Below, piece after piece: positions 50,801 to 60,657 of a stretch of 64,000 nt of DNA. The notes under the pieces are model-generated. The model was not told the origin of the DNA. It saw only the letters and a list, made by a program, of their open reading frames with translations, and searched no databases. Position numbers and translations under genes: made by a program. This DNA comes from Odontocerum albicorne (Eukaryota; Arthropoda; Insecta; Trichoptera; Odontoceridae). The stretch lies in NCBI GenBank assembly GCA_949825065.1, contig OX463863.1:22747933-22811932 (forward strand), given 5' to 3'. Positions within the stretch are counted from its first letter, which is position 1, and each line of letters opens with the position of its first letter.

Positions 50801-51823
50801 CTAAAATAAGCCTGTGGGGAACACAACACATATAAATTAAGTTTTTTATTTACTTATTTTTCCTTTTATGTAAAAAATGGCACCACAAAGAGAAATTATA
50901 GTCTTTTCGAAGATTCAACCAAAAACTTATTTAAAAAACTATTATAACAGTCCAGCTTACAGGTACACACTACCTATTCCAGCCTGACAGGGAAAGTAAG
51001 AAGCAAATAACCAACCTGCGTGTATCATTTTGTGCCTCTTGAGACCCGACAGCTGGTTGCAGGCGTACGAGCACTCGTCGCACAGATACGGCCGCTCTCC
51101 TGTATGTGTGCGCTTGTGTACGCGTAGATTTGAAATATCATTACACACGAACAGACATCTATCGCACGCATAAGGCTTGGCTCCACTGTGAGTTCGTTTA
51201 TGGGTCTTCAGAGCCGAGGAGTGGTTCGAAGAAAACGGGCATTCGTCACACGCAAAAGGTCGCTCGTTGGAATGAGTTCTCTTATGAACTTTTAAATTAG
51301 AAGCGAGATTGAAGGAACGAGAGCACTGATCGCACGTATGTGGCTTTTCACCGGTGTGGATGAGTTTGTGCCGTTTCAACCCGCAGAGTTGCGAAGAAGC
51401 GTACGAACACTGGTCACACGTATAACTTTTATCACCGTCCTGCGGGATTCTTTTTTTCTGCTTTTTGGGACGTTCTTTCAACGAGTTATCTTGCTCTATA
51501 CATAATTTCGCTCCGACTTGAAACAGATTTTTCGAACTTGTCGTTTCTTCCAAACGGAAAACGTTTTTTATCACGTCCAGTTCGTTATTCGGCGCCGAAT
51601 TCTCTTCGTGTAAGTTGTCTCCGTCTTCTCTGGTCTCGCCGTCGTAGCTATCCGGCTCCTCCTTCACCTGGACATTGTCCAGAGGGTCAACGTTGGTGGA
51701 GACTCCGTCGAAGTGCTTGATCTTGGTGCAGTCCACGTACGGGATATCGAAACTGTTAAATTCTATCTTGCAATTGCTCCCGTGACTAGAGAATGGCGAT
51801 GCCGGATCATCGAAGTCGTCCAT
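47830..51823 (-). CDS. Two-exon C2H2 zinc-finger protein, 424 residues, ten fingers
   Basis: Probable nuclear DNA-binding regulator; target unknown. Exon 1 is 51823-51016: ATG at 51823, 269 codons plus one base. Exon 2 is 48296-47830, TAA at 47832-47830. The donor G|GTTGGT at 51015 and the acceptor TTTGATTTCAG|GT at 48297 join in phase 1, giving '...KRHKMIHA-G-LKPYSCDMC', a normal finger linker. Residues 1-135 are acidic and finger-free, with 'VQVKEEPDSYDGE' at 51-63 (a VKEE sumoylation-type motif) and a basic 'RPKKQKKR' stretch at 118-125. Fingers 1-5 (from residue 136, 'CDQCSYASSQLCGLKRHK') are in exon 1 and fingers 6-10 in exon 2. Many are CxxCSY...C types with an extra Cys in the loop. 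The tail after the last finger is short. A ZAD or other domain on an earlier exon cannot be excluded. Confidence 0.9.
48745..48855 (+). mobile_element. SINE2 fragment
   Basis: CCAGCTGCTAAGAGGCATGT and CCGGTTTTCACTTAAGGCC + TTTCTGGTCGGTTGGAGGAG + ATTGT align with the full-length copy at 29826-30000; the middle with the B box is deleted. Confidence 0.6.
48960..49065 (+). repeat. Diverged relative of the 70-bp satellite unit
   Basis: GTTAGACTGCGCTTGAAGAG occurs three times with variants (CCCTTGAAGAG, CGCTAGAAAAG), then GAGTTTGCTCTTAAAAACTT + GCTCTATATATAAAA. Confidence 0.5.
49109..49660. mobile_element. TIR element in the intron (552 bp, unclassified MITE)
   Basis: Ends ATATGTGTCGACAATTTTCA + AACCCAGGTAT and the complement of ATACCTGGGTTTGAAAATCG + TCGACACATAT. 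The motif 'GGA-ATA-C/TCTGAGTTTG' (e.g. GGACATACCCGAGTTTG, GGAGATATCTGAGTTTG) recurs internally at 49283, 49352, 49468 and 49538. No coding capacity and no clear target duplication. Confidence 0.65.
50276..50348 (-). ncRNA. Hammerhead-like motif, PLE-B left arm (gene-sense strand), core mutated
   Basis: Reading -: TTTAGGGTATCTTCAC, CTGACGA (50327-50321), stem II GAAGAC-GGAG-GTCTTC, then AAAAC instead of GAAAC, palindrome ACCGGT, and GTGAACCTAAA. TTCAC/GTGAA and TTTAGG/CCTAAA form a convincing stem I with an internal bulge. The invariant G12 is replaced by A, so catalysis should be lost. Confidence 0.55.
50750..50815 (+). ncRNA. Hammerhead-like motif, PLE-B right arm, core intact
   Basis: CTGACGA at 50761-50767, stem II GAAGAC-AGTG-GTCTTC, GAAAC at 50785-50789, palindrome ACCGGT followed by T. 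The stem I partner TTGAACC is less complementary to CTTTAC than in the left arm. Antisense to the host gene. Confidence 0.55.
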
Positions 51824-52004
51824 TTCTTTTATGATATAGAAAATTTTAAATTTTCAAATTCTTCTTCAGCATCTTTCATTTAGTTTGATTTTACTAAAAG
51901 AAAAAAGATGAAATGATTACACATAATACGTATCTTCTGTTAGGATACAATAATCTCCATAAAGAAATAAGAGGACAATTAATATTGTGCCGTTTAGAGA
52001 GCAG

Positions 52005-52275
52005 ACTCTACTAAAAGTGTAGAGAGTAGCTCTCGGGCATCCATTTGAGGAGGTCGCTTCGCCCGTTTTGTGAACGTCGGCCGATGTTTTTTTCATGTTT
52101 TCAGCAATTAAATTTCAATTATTATCTTTTTTGACTTCAAATTTAATTAATTTAAGCGATTGGCTACGAATATTCTTATTTTTTCGATTTTAAATCGCTC
52201 ATTTTTACATGTGTATTGAATACACAGCACTGGAACGCGCGGATTTTTTTTAGCATAGGAAGGGAAAGGTTAATA
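52005..52275 (-). repeat. Interspersed repeat R1, copy 2
   Basis: Reverse copy of 10958-11230 (GTCGCTTCGCCCGTTTTGTG, AACGTCGGCCGATG, GCGATTGGCTACGAATATTC, AGCATAGGAAGGGAAAGGTT). Confidence 0.7.
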
Positions 52276-52644
52276 GAACATTTTGAAAATCTGTTCTCTC
52301 TGCCAACCCTGCAAAGGACACAGCGTGATATGAATATATGTTAAAATAAAAATATTGGCAAAAATTTCTGCTTTGTCTATAATTCAAAATAACTATTTTG
52401 TCTATGGTTATGTCATTCCAATACAAATGATAAGAATTTCATTTAACTAAAACAAAATTTTGGCATGAAACAAAACAATATAAAGATTAATTTATTAACA
52501 AAATTATTAAAATTTGAATATAGAATACACAATGACAGCTGTCACATTTGACATGACACAAACAAGATAAAAAAAGAAATGGATATATCTTACAGGTTAC
52601 ACGAATCCACTCAATTTTAAACATATTTCCAACGCGCATTCACC

Positions 52645-52880
52645 TCATATAATCCATTTTATTCAATATGTACAGTAATAATTGGATTATATCCTTCATT
52701 TGTTGTTTAATGTCATCGGTGTGTTGTGATAAGGAATGCGACTCCTTGATAAATGAAATTCCAACAACTATCGGCGCGAATGTGACCGAGGCTAGTATCA
52801 AAATATTCCTTAAACAATATTTAATGATTTCATATATTTCTCTTGTTATTTTTTCGTCAATAATTTTACGATTTTATTAA
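52645..52880 (-). other. Unassigned open stretch, possible exon
   Basis: On the - strand 'ILILASVTFAPIVVGISFIK' + 'ESHSLSQHTDDIKQQMKDII' + 'QLLLYILNKMDYMR' ends at a stop at 52647, open for ~76 codons without an early ATG. The + strand is also open (71 codons from ATG 52668). The - reading has the more protein-like composition, but no family is recognised. Confidence 0.25.
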
Positions 52881-53954
52881 AAAAATCACTTTCAGTGACA
52901 GCAGCGCATCACATACACACACAGGCCATAGATAAAAGTTATGGAATATCCTTTCGTTTTTGTTCATAGATGTTTTCTTTTTGTAGAGTGGAAATGAAAA
53001 TTCATTTATGTTGATAAAAAAATATTACTTTTTTACTAGTCCTTTTCAATTGATTATTATACAAGTCTTAAGTATTGTCGTGACACAAGATTATTTTTTT
53101 TTCGAAAATATTTATTCAAAATAAAATTTCATTAACACTAACATACAGTACACTCCACCCAATGCCTCTTGTATTTTTATTTAATTTAATTAACCCTTGC
53201 CGATCTGTGAACGGACAAGAGTGACCAAGACGTATATTTTATTTAATTTCTCGAAATATACTGCTTGCAGGGTCTTTATACTTTATGTATTCCTCATCGA
53301 AACCTCTATGATTTGAATGATGTCATTACGAAATAAAATCATTAATAAATATCAACAGAAATTAATGATATTAAATCGAGAATTGACGAAATGTCAAAAC
53401 ACTCCGTATGACTCACTCTTTTTTGACAGTTAATATTTTACGAGTACATTCGTTCCAGGGATTGGTTACCAGTTTTATCAAACACCTGTGTGTTTAGTAC
53501 ATAGAATAGAAACAAAAGTTATTTCGTGCCCCAATTGCGATAGACTTTCTCCACAGGATTAAATTTTGATTTTATGATATGTTTGTCCTATTTTCAAATT
53601 TTGACCTATTTTCAAAGTGTTTATATTTTCCAAATGGCATATTTTATTGATTTGAATTTCGTGTTTGTTTTTATATTATTATTTTTGAATTTATATATTC
53701 ATTTTATATTTGTTAATATGTTAATTATTGTCTTAATTCGAATTATATTTTTATTGCCAAAAAATACACGCTACATTTTATTGTATGATTTTTTTTTAAA
53801 AGGTTGGAGACCTGTTTTCAGTCATGCGCATTCTGAACGTTGCGCAGACCGAACGACGCAGTGGGAAAATGATATTCTTATAGAAATGTCACCTCTCTGT
53901 TTCAACTCTTATTTTATCATTTCTTACACTTATTTTATATTATGCGACATTTTA
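52881..53954. other. Intergenic, no gene recognised
   Basis: A 141-codon + frame at 53574-53999 is rich in F, I, Y and L because of its AT content and shows no domain; not called. No repeats recognised. Confidence 0.35.
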
Positions 53955-54102
53955 TTACATAATAAAATGATGTTTATAGCTAATTACAAAAAAAACTAAT
54001 AGATTTTGCATAATTTTAATTTAAAACATACATGTTTACTGTACCCTCAGTGTCCAACACCGTTACTGGCGTATTTTTTTAGCACAGTAAGGGAAGTGTT
54101 AA
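53955..54102 (+). repeat. Interspersed repeat R2, copy 2
   Basis: Matches 15400-15545 (TTATAGCTAATTACAAAAAA, AGATTTTGCATAATTTTAAT, TTTTTTAGCACAGTAAGGG). Confidence 0.6.
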
Positions 54103-54639
54103 CGACACAACAGTGTCTTTTATATATAAATGAACATGTGACAAGTTCTACAAGTACTTAAAATTATTGACAAAAAATATGAAACTTTGTCTTAAACTAA
54201 CATGTACAGGAGATACAAAAAGCAGTAGTAATAATAAATTACAGTCATTGTGTAAAATTATTTAATATTAATATATATATTTAAGTTCAATATATGTAAT
54301 GTATGTATACCACAAAATATTACCAAATTTCACCAAGCAGACTTACGTAACTGTCCAAGACTTATTTTATAGTGGTAAAGAACTTAAATTTGTTTTTTAG
54401 TGGAACAACGCTTACATAGAACCAGAATTGGATTTTTTGAGAATTTTATGGATAGATCTTGAGATATAAAAAAGACATGGGCTCACTTTATGACATATCG
54501 AAACATTTACAAAGATTTCATAGTAGTTAATCTCTCTGCGGTAATTTTTTTATAGTTTTCTTATCAAATATATTTTTCTGAACAGATGCAGATACGGGGA
54601 AGGGCTTAAGCTAATAACCTCAGCCTCTACCTTCCTATG
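54103..54639. other. Intergenic, nothing recognised
   Basis: AT-rich, no coding frame or repeat seen. Confidence 0.3.
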
Positions 54640-54985
54640 TTGTTTATAGTTAAGGCATTAACGTTGTGGAGGTTTAAAGACATTGTAATTTATTTTATAA
54701 AAACACTGTTTATTCCACTTTTTTGTGACGGTATAACCCTACCGGTTTCAAGGTGCACACCTCATCTTCAGGGGAGCGCAAACAAGACTAAATGCTGTTC
54801 GAACTGGTACCGATATACACGCTTCAACGGTTGGGGGCTGAGGGATGAGGGAGGCATGGGACAATTTCGGCCAAGAGCGGAGAGATTTTTGGGAAATAAC
54901 TGTTCAACAGATGTTCGGATCGGTGTACTGACTTAGAAATTTCTAGGGCCTCTAATCTGTCCAATTTATTTCCTACTCTTATACT
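54640..54985 (-). mobile_element. PLE-A terminal fragment
   Basis: TTTATAGTTAAGGCATTAAC, AAACACTGTTTATTCCACTT, CCGGTTTCAAGGTGCACACC and TTTCTAGGGCCTCTAATCTG. Terminal part only, - orientation. Its left edge shows the uninterrupted insertion site of MITE-B copy 1. Confidence 0.8.
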
Positions 54986-54989
54986 CAAA

Positions 54990-55365
54990 TTCTATATTTT
55001 TAATCGGTCAATAATTTTTTTTTTTTATTTTACACATGACAAGAAATATACATAATTTGTGGAAAAACAACAGGTAATTTAATTTGGACACACAATTTTA
55101 ATGGATCTGGGTTTGTTGCCTTTCATTTGTCGTGTCCCCGGTAAACTAGGCTTTTGTCTGTATCTCACTGAGGACACATAGCGTGAAAAAATAAATCGAT
55201 ACTTCTTTACGATTTTTTATTACATAAAACCCTATTGCACGCTCTCATCAACCTGACAAACAGTGACACTCAATTACACATGTATACATCACGCGAAATC
55301 AAACTCCTCACACATCATCACTCTAGACAGATCAAAACATTCATCCCACAATATAATAAGCGCCC
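54990..55365 (+). repeat. Interspersed repeat R3, copy 3
   Basis: Longest + copy, from TTTATTTTACACATGACAAG to CATTCATCCCACAATATAAT, where the 70-bp satellite begins. Confidence 0.75.
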
Positions 55366-55367
55366 TT

Positions 55368-56163
55368 GAAGAGTGCTCTCTCAGCACTATATAATAATGG
55401 TGGGTAATAGTGGATTCTTGAGTGAGAGCGCCCTTGAAGAGTCTGCTCTCTCAGCACTATATAATAATGGTGGGTAATAGTGGATTCTTGAGTGAGAGCG
55501 CCCTTGAAGAGTCTGCTCTCTCAGCACTATATAATAATGGTGGGTAATAGTGGATTCCTGAGTGAGAGCGCCCTTGAAGAGTCTGCTCTCTCAGCACTAT
55601 ATAATAATGATGGGTAATAGTGGATTCCTGAGTGAGAGCGCCCTTGAAGAGTCTGCTCTCTCAGCACTATATAATAATGGTGGGTAATAGTGGATTCTTG
55701 AGTGAGAGCGCCCTTGAAGAGTCTGCTCTCTCAGCACTATATAATAATGGTGGGTAATAGTGGATTCCTGAGTGAGAGCGCCCTTGAAGAGTGCTCTCTC
55801 AGCACTATATAATAATGGTGGGTAATAGTGGATTCTTGAGTGAGAGCGCCCTTGAAGAGTCTGCTCTCTCAGCACTATATAATAATGGTGGGTAATAGTG
55901 GATTCTTGAGTGAGAGCGCCCTTGAAGAGTCTGCTCTCTCAGCACTATATAATAATGGTGGGTAATAGTGGATTCCTGAGTGAGAGCGCCCTTGAAGAGT
56001 CTGCTCTCTCAGCACTATATAATAATGATGGGTAATAGTGGATTCCTGAGTGAGAGCGCCCTTGAAGAGTCTGCTCTCTCAGCACTATATAATAATGGTG
56101 GGTAATAGTGGATTCCTGAGTGAGAGCGCCCTTGAAGAGTCTGCTCTCTTAGCACTATATAAA
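55368..56163. repeat. 70-bp satellite, ~11.4 copies
   Basis: Unit AGCGCCCTTGAAGAGTCTGC + TCTCTCAGCACTATATAATA + ATGGTGGGTAATAGTGGATT + CCTGAGTGAG. Variants TCCTGAG/TCTTGAG, AATGATG/AATGGTG and a 2-bp-shorter GAGTGCTCTC unit at 55375 and 55788 recur in the same order, so a block of six units (~418 bp) seems duplicated. Confidence 0.95.
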
Positions 56164-56279
56164 ATGTACTTTTATTTTTTATTATTATTATTTTGTTATT
56201 CTAATGTTTTTCCTTATTGTGTAAAAATAAGGAAAAGTATAACACGAAAGAAATACTTATAAAACAAATATATGAGTAC

Positions 56280-56665
56280 AGTGTAATTTGTTTTATCAAA
56301 CACTGTTTATTCCACTTTTGTAACCCTACCCTACTGGTTTCAAGGTGCAAACCTCGTCTTCAGGGGAGCACAAACAAGACTGAATTATATTCGAACTGGT
56401 ACCGATATACACACTTCTAACAGTAAACATTCCGGTTGGGGACTGAAGGTTGAGGGAGGCATGGGACAACCTCGGCGAGCGGCGGAGATATTCTTGGGAT
56501 ATATGTGTTTGCCAGATGTTCACCTCGATGTACTGACTTAGAAATTTCTTAGGCCTCTAATCTGTCCAATTTATTTCCATTACTACTGATGTGTAAGAAT
56601 TTGGCATCATCGATAGAAAATGTATGGTTTTCACGGTGACAATGATTAGCCATTTCAGAATATAA
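56280..56665 (-). mobile_element. PLE-A fragment
   Basis: AATTTGTTTTATCAAACACT, GGTTTCAAGGTGCAAACCTC, ACATTCCGGTTGGGGACTG and ATGTATGGTTTTCACGGTGA. It extends to the 'ANHCHRENHTF' coding part and stops before the GIY-YIG core. Its ribozyme-like stretch has CCAGTAGGG for CCGGTAGGG. Confidence 0.8.
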
Positions 56666-56669
56666 ATAA

Positions 56670-56795
56670 TATACAAATATACAGTGATCGGAAGGTGTGG
56701 TAGAGGAAGATCTAGGAAAGAATAATTAGATCAAGCGAATTATATTTTGAAAGAATGAAAAGAATTAAGAGAAATCGTAGTTGTGCGAAAAAGCT
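56670..56795 (+). pseudogene. LINE 3' terminal fragment
   Basis: TACAGTGATCGGAAGGTGTG, GGAAAGAATAATTAGATCAA and ATATTTTGAAAGAATG match the shared LINE 3' end (37965, 63110). Confidence 0.5.
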
Positions 56796-56802
56796 CGTAT
56801 AA

Positions 56803-57704
56803 GAAAGGGTAAAGATTTCACACATCTACACCACACCCCATGTATAGCCGAATGTGTTACTATCACATATCGAAAGGGTAAAGATTCCACACATCTACAC
56901 CACACTCCATGTATAACCGAATGTGTTACTATCACATATCGAAAGGGTAAAGATTCCACACATCTACACCACACTCCATGTATAACCGAATGTGTTACTA
57001 TCACATATCGAAAGGGTAAAGATTCCACACATCTACACCACACTCCATGTATAACCGAATGTGTTACTATCACATATCGAAAGGGTAAAGATTCCACACA
57101 TCTACACCACACTCCATGTATAACCGAATGTGTTACTATCACATATCGAAAGGGTAAAGATTCCACACATCTACACCACACTCCATGTATAACCGAATGT
57201 GTTACTATCACATATCGAAAGGGTCAAGATTCCACACATCTACACCACACTCCATGTATAACCGAATGTGTTACTATCACATATCGAAAAGGTAAAGATT
57301 CCACACATCTACACCACACCCCATGTATAACCGAATGTGTTACTATCACATATCGAAAGGGTAAAGATTCCACACATCTACACCACACCCCATGTATAAC
57401 CGAATGTGTTACTATCACATATCGAAAGGGTAAAGATTCCACACATCTACACCACACCCCATGTATAACCGAATGTGTTACTATCACATATCGAAAGGGT
57501 AAAGATTCCACAGATCTACACCACACCCCATGTATAACCGAATGTGTTACTATCACATATCGAAAGGGTAAAGATTCCACACATCTACACCACACTCCAT
57601 GTATAACCGAATGTGTTACTATCACATATCGAAAGGGTAAAGATTACACACATCTACACCACACTCCATGTATAACCGAATGTGTTACTATCACATATCG
57701 AAAG
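56803..57704. repeat. 69-bp satellite, 13 copies
   Basis: Unit CGAAAGGGTAAAGATTCCAC + ACATCTACACCACACTCCAT + GTATAACCGAATGTGTTACT + ATCACATAT, over 97% alike. 69 bp is 23 codons, so both strands stay open and yield a 343-residue + frame (56781-57812) and 133-148-residue - frames. These are repeat artefacts. Confidence 0.97.
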
Positions 57705-58385
57705 ATCTGTCAATTTCTTTGCGATTTATCTTACCTTGCTAAATTTTCTGCAGTTTTCTCATTAAATATTTTTTTCGGAACATATATCGATGCGAGGAAG
57801 CACCTAATCTAATGGCCATCTATAAAAATGTGTTTCAGTCCCAAGTTGGAGCTCCCACGAGGAGACGGCGCAATAAAAAAACTTGACATTTTATATCGAC
57901 CAGGTCGAAAAAAGTAGTTTGGAGAAAAACGCGTTTCAAGTTTTGAGATTATTGTCCGAGTCATACCGGTGCGGCGTAATTGCTGCCTCATTTATAGCTG
58001 TAACTTCGTTAATATTGAGAATTTTTAAATTTTCTTTTGAGAACATATTTTTCAAGGTCTAAACTTTAAGAATATGCAAAAAAAGAAAAACCGATTTTTT
58101 CAAATTTTAAAAGTAGAACGATTTTAACTTTTAATTGTGCTTGGGGTATGCAAATGTGTATTTTTTTTTGTACCCATCTGTATTCCCCTTTCACACTGAC
58201 GTCGAGAGTGACGCTCGGTTTGGTGCAGCGCAGGCTGTCTGCCTTTGGACAGCCACGTATTATGCTGATGACTCATATAGTTTTGTACGCTTGTTTCTTT
58301 GCAATTATTTTTTTTGTAATTGTTTTAAATTAATTTTTAATTATTTTCTGTCTGTCTACGATGAAACACTCAGTACTGGTATGTT
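57705..58385. other. Intergenic, no gene recognised
   Basis: Contains a stretch (57840-58130) with GTAGTTTGGAGAAAAACGCG and CTGTAACTTCGTTAATATTG that looks like interspersed repeat sequence, but no second copy is in the window. Confidence 0.3.
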
Positions 58386-58938
58386 ATACTTCAGAAAATG
58401 TAGGATGGGTCCTATGACATTTGAAATGTCACGTCTCAAAGGGATGGAATAAAATCGTTTTTTTTTACAAATCGAATAGTTTTTTTATAAATCGAAATAT
58501 TGTTTGTCTCTAAACTGATGTTTTAATTCCTAATTTTCATTATACTGACTTTCTAATGTATTGTATGATTTGTATCTATCTTTAAATAGGCCAAGATCCA
58601 CTATGGATTAATACTAATTACGAACATTTCATTTTATTATGTGTAAAAAAATCGAAAATCTAATAATGGTATACCCCATCCATAGCCAATGCCGACTAAC
58701 AAATATAATTTGATTTTAACAAACTGCCACATTTTTGCTAATTTGTAACAAGATGTATTCATTTGTCATTATTGTTAGTTTTATGTAATGTATTTACCTA
58801 AATAACTCGCTATTTATTAGAATCGAGGCTTATATTAAAGTTGATAAAATAATTAAAATTACTGAACGTCGTTACAAGGTTGTATTGGGACAAATTTGTG
58901 AACTGGCACAGGGACCATGCTACAATTTCTGAAGTGTA
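58386..58938. mobile_element. MITE-B copy 2 (diverged, longer)
   Basis: Left end ACTTCAGAAAATGTAGGATG + GGTCCTATGACA. Right end, reversed, ACTTCAGAAATTGTAGCATG + GTCCCTGTGCCAG. The interior GCTATTTATTAGAATCGAGG + CTTATATTAAAGTTGATAAA is shared with copy 1 at 10136-10350. About 340 bp of extra sequence lies left of the shared part. Confidence 0.65.
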
Positions 58939-59212
58939 GTTAGTGTTATAAGGTACAAAATAACATTTATAAACAAATTAATTAGAAATGTGCGACACCT
59001 AAATATTACTTGGAAATTGGTATAAACCCTCGTCACCACTGTCACTAGTAAGCAGCTCAACTAGTGCTGTCTAATCAACGCCACTGTCACTGGTGCCGTC
59101 ATAATAAATAGCGCCATCTTCATCTCATGACCACTGTTTGTCTTCGTTGCTGTCATGATTATTGGACATATTGTGCAAAAAATACATCACATTCAATATT
59201 GAAAAGGACATA
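58939..59212. other. Intergenic, nothing recognised
   Basis: CGCCACTGTCACTRGT is duplicated near 59035 and 59079; nothing else. Confidence 0.3.
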
Positions 59213-60089
59213 CAAGGGTCATCTACAAAGTAAGGTTACAAGGGCTCCTGAGGCCGGGGGAAATTTTTGTTTCGAAGTTGACGCACCTGGCGTGTAGGGG
59301 GGGTTCTAACGGTCAGTTTGTTTGGTCCCGCGTGTTTGTCGGTCATTTTGTTCAGTCACAGTAAATTCTTCCGATGGAGAGGTCGTCGCGCGCTCCCGCC
59401 ACCCTCCTGTCCGTGCGAGATCCGCGCGGTCATCTGTTTCTTTATTTTGCAGAATAATACCGCTGCAAATATCTATCGGAAGCTCGTGGAAGTTTATGGT
59501 AATGATGTGATGAGTCAACAACATGTCACGAAGTGGGTTAGGTTGTTCAGAGAAGGCCGTACTGATACTCACGACAAGGCAAGGCAGTGATTTCTGACGA
59601 ACTTGTGCAAAAAATTGAAGAATAAGCGCGATATGACCGCCGTGAGACGCTTGACGACCTTCACGAAGAATTTTCTGACATTTCTCGAAGTTTCCTCGGT
59701 GATATTGTGTCGGAAAAACTTGGTTACAAGAAGTTGTGTGCGAAATGAGTGCCCAGAATGGTCACACGTTTTGCACAGGAGGGAGAAGCTTTTCTGGACT
59801 CTATCGTGACGGGGGATGAGACGTGGGTGTGTCACTACACCCCAACAATTTCCCAACTATCAGGAGGTTGAGGAAGCTGTGAAGAAGTGCTGAAAGAGCT
59901 GGCGGTGAAGATCTGTGACACTGGCATACAAAAGCTGGTGCCCCGACTACAGAAATGTCTCGATCTCGACGGCGATTACGTTGAAAAATAGTTTAATATA
60001 TTTGTGAACTATCCTGTGAATTTCAATTAAATACAAGCATTTTTCGATCCTACATAAATGTTGTAACCTTACTTTCTGGATGACCCTCG
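59213..60089 (+). mobile_element. Internally deleted mariner-type element (mariner-C)
   Basis: 877 bp between CAAGGGTCATCTACAAAGTA + AGGTTACAA and (reversed) CGAGGGTCATCCAGAAAGTA + AGGTTACAA, flanked by TA. Transposase relics in changing frames: 'PCEIRAVICF', 'NTAANIYRKLVEVYGNDVMS', 'HVTKWVRLFREGRTDTHD', 'FLDSIVTGDETWVCHYTP' (first catalytic Asp), then the C-terminal 'RLQKCLDLDGDYVEK'. The core with the other two Asp residues is deleted. Confidence 0.85.
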
Positions 60090-60115
60090 TATTTCTTTAT
60101 ATGCCTGTATAATAA

Positions 60116-60657
60116 ACGTTCTTTCAAATTGAGCGGTTTTTTTAATTCTTTAATAAAACACAAAATTTGCTTTGATTTCAAAAAACTTTTTATTGGTCAT
60201 TGAAGTATAATGTATGACATTTAAAGACAAAAAGCAATATCTGCCAAATGTCCACCTCTCGCAGCTGCACAGATGTCCACTCTTTTGTCAAAATTTTCCA
60301 TGACATTTTGGCATAATTGCGGTTCTAACTCACCGATAACGCGAATAATTTCGTCCTTCAGCTCAGGAATTGATCGGGGGCCATTCTTATAGACCTGGCT
60401 TTTCACGTAACCCCAGAGAAAATAGTCCAACGGTGTCAGATCACATGATCTTGGCGGCCAATAAACATCACCGTTTCCGGAGATCACAATACACAAAATA
60501 GTTCAACAATTTGAACGCGTTGTTGTATTGTATACGACTCCATTTTTATAAATGTCGTACATTACACTTCTCAAATGTCACAAGATCCAAGCAAGTTCAC
60601 GACGCCATCTGTGTTTTATCCAAGAATTTAAAAAAAATGCTCAATTTGAAAGACCCT
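60116..60657 (-). mobile_element. Truncated Tc1/mariner-related element with transposase C-terminus
   Basis: Ends GTTCTTTCAAATTGAGCGG + TTTTTTTAATTC and (reversed) GGGTCTTTCAAATTGAGCAT + TTTTTTTAAATTC. 542 bp in total; the 5' two thirds of the transposase gene is absent. Confidence 0.75.
60221..60496 (-). pseudogene. Transposase C-terminal fragment, DDE type
   Basis: 'VYWPPRSCDLTPLDYFLWGY' (the D of 'TPLDYFLWG' is the third catalytic carboxylate position), 'VKSQVYKNGPRSIPELKDEI' and 'IRVIGELEPQLCQNVMENFD' + 'KRVDICAAARGGHLADI'. ~91 codons, intact to its stop but without the rest of the enzyme. Related in kind to 33895-34170. Confidence 0.8.

Larger units (their letters stand above)
50219..50869. 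mobile_element. Penelope-type family B (PLE-B) 651-bp palindrome
   Basis: Two ~310-bp arms in inverse orientation around ~50545: from AAAAGGAAAAATAAGTAAAT at the left edge to its complement at 50869. Blocks CACTTGTACATAATATATTT, TCCCCACTTCTCTT and TTTAAAGATTCACATTC are on both arms. Each arm carries a hammerhead-like motif near its outer part. No reverse transcriptase or endonuclease coding remains, so assignment to Penelope rests on the motif and the head-to-head layout shared with PLE-A. Confidence 0.75.
48297..51015 (-). other. Intron of zinc-finger gene 2 (2,719 bp)
   Basis: GT...AG boundaries as above. It holds a SINE2 fragment, the TIR element 49109-49660, a 70-bp-satellite-like motif at 48960-49065 and the PLE-B palindrome 50219-50869. 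Reading through the donor gives a stop after 18 codons. Confidence 0.85.

Noticed and set aside
53574..53999. 141-codon frame with many hydrophobic residues
   Set aside because: The composition follows from T-rich DNA; no domain, and its end overlaps repeat R2.
56781..57812. 343-codon frame and opposite-strand 133-148-codon frames
   Set aside because: All residues come from the 69-bp satellite, which is open on both strands because 69 is divisible by three.
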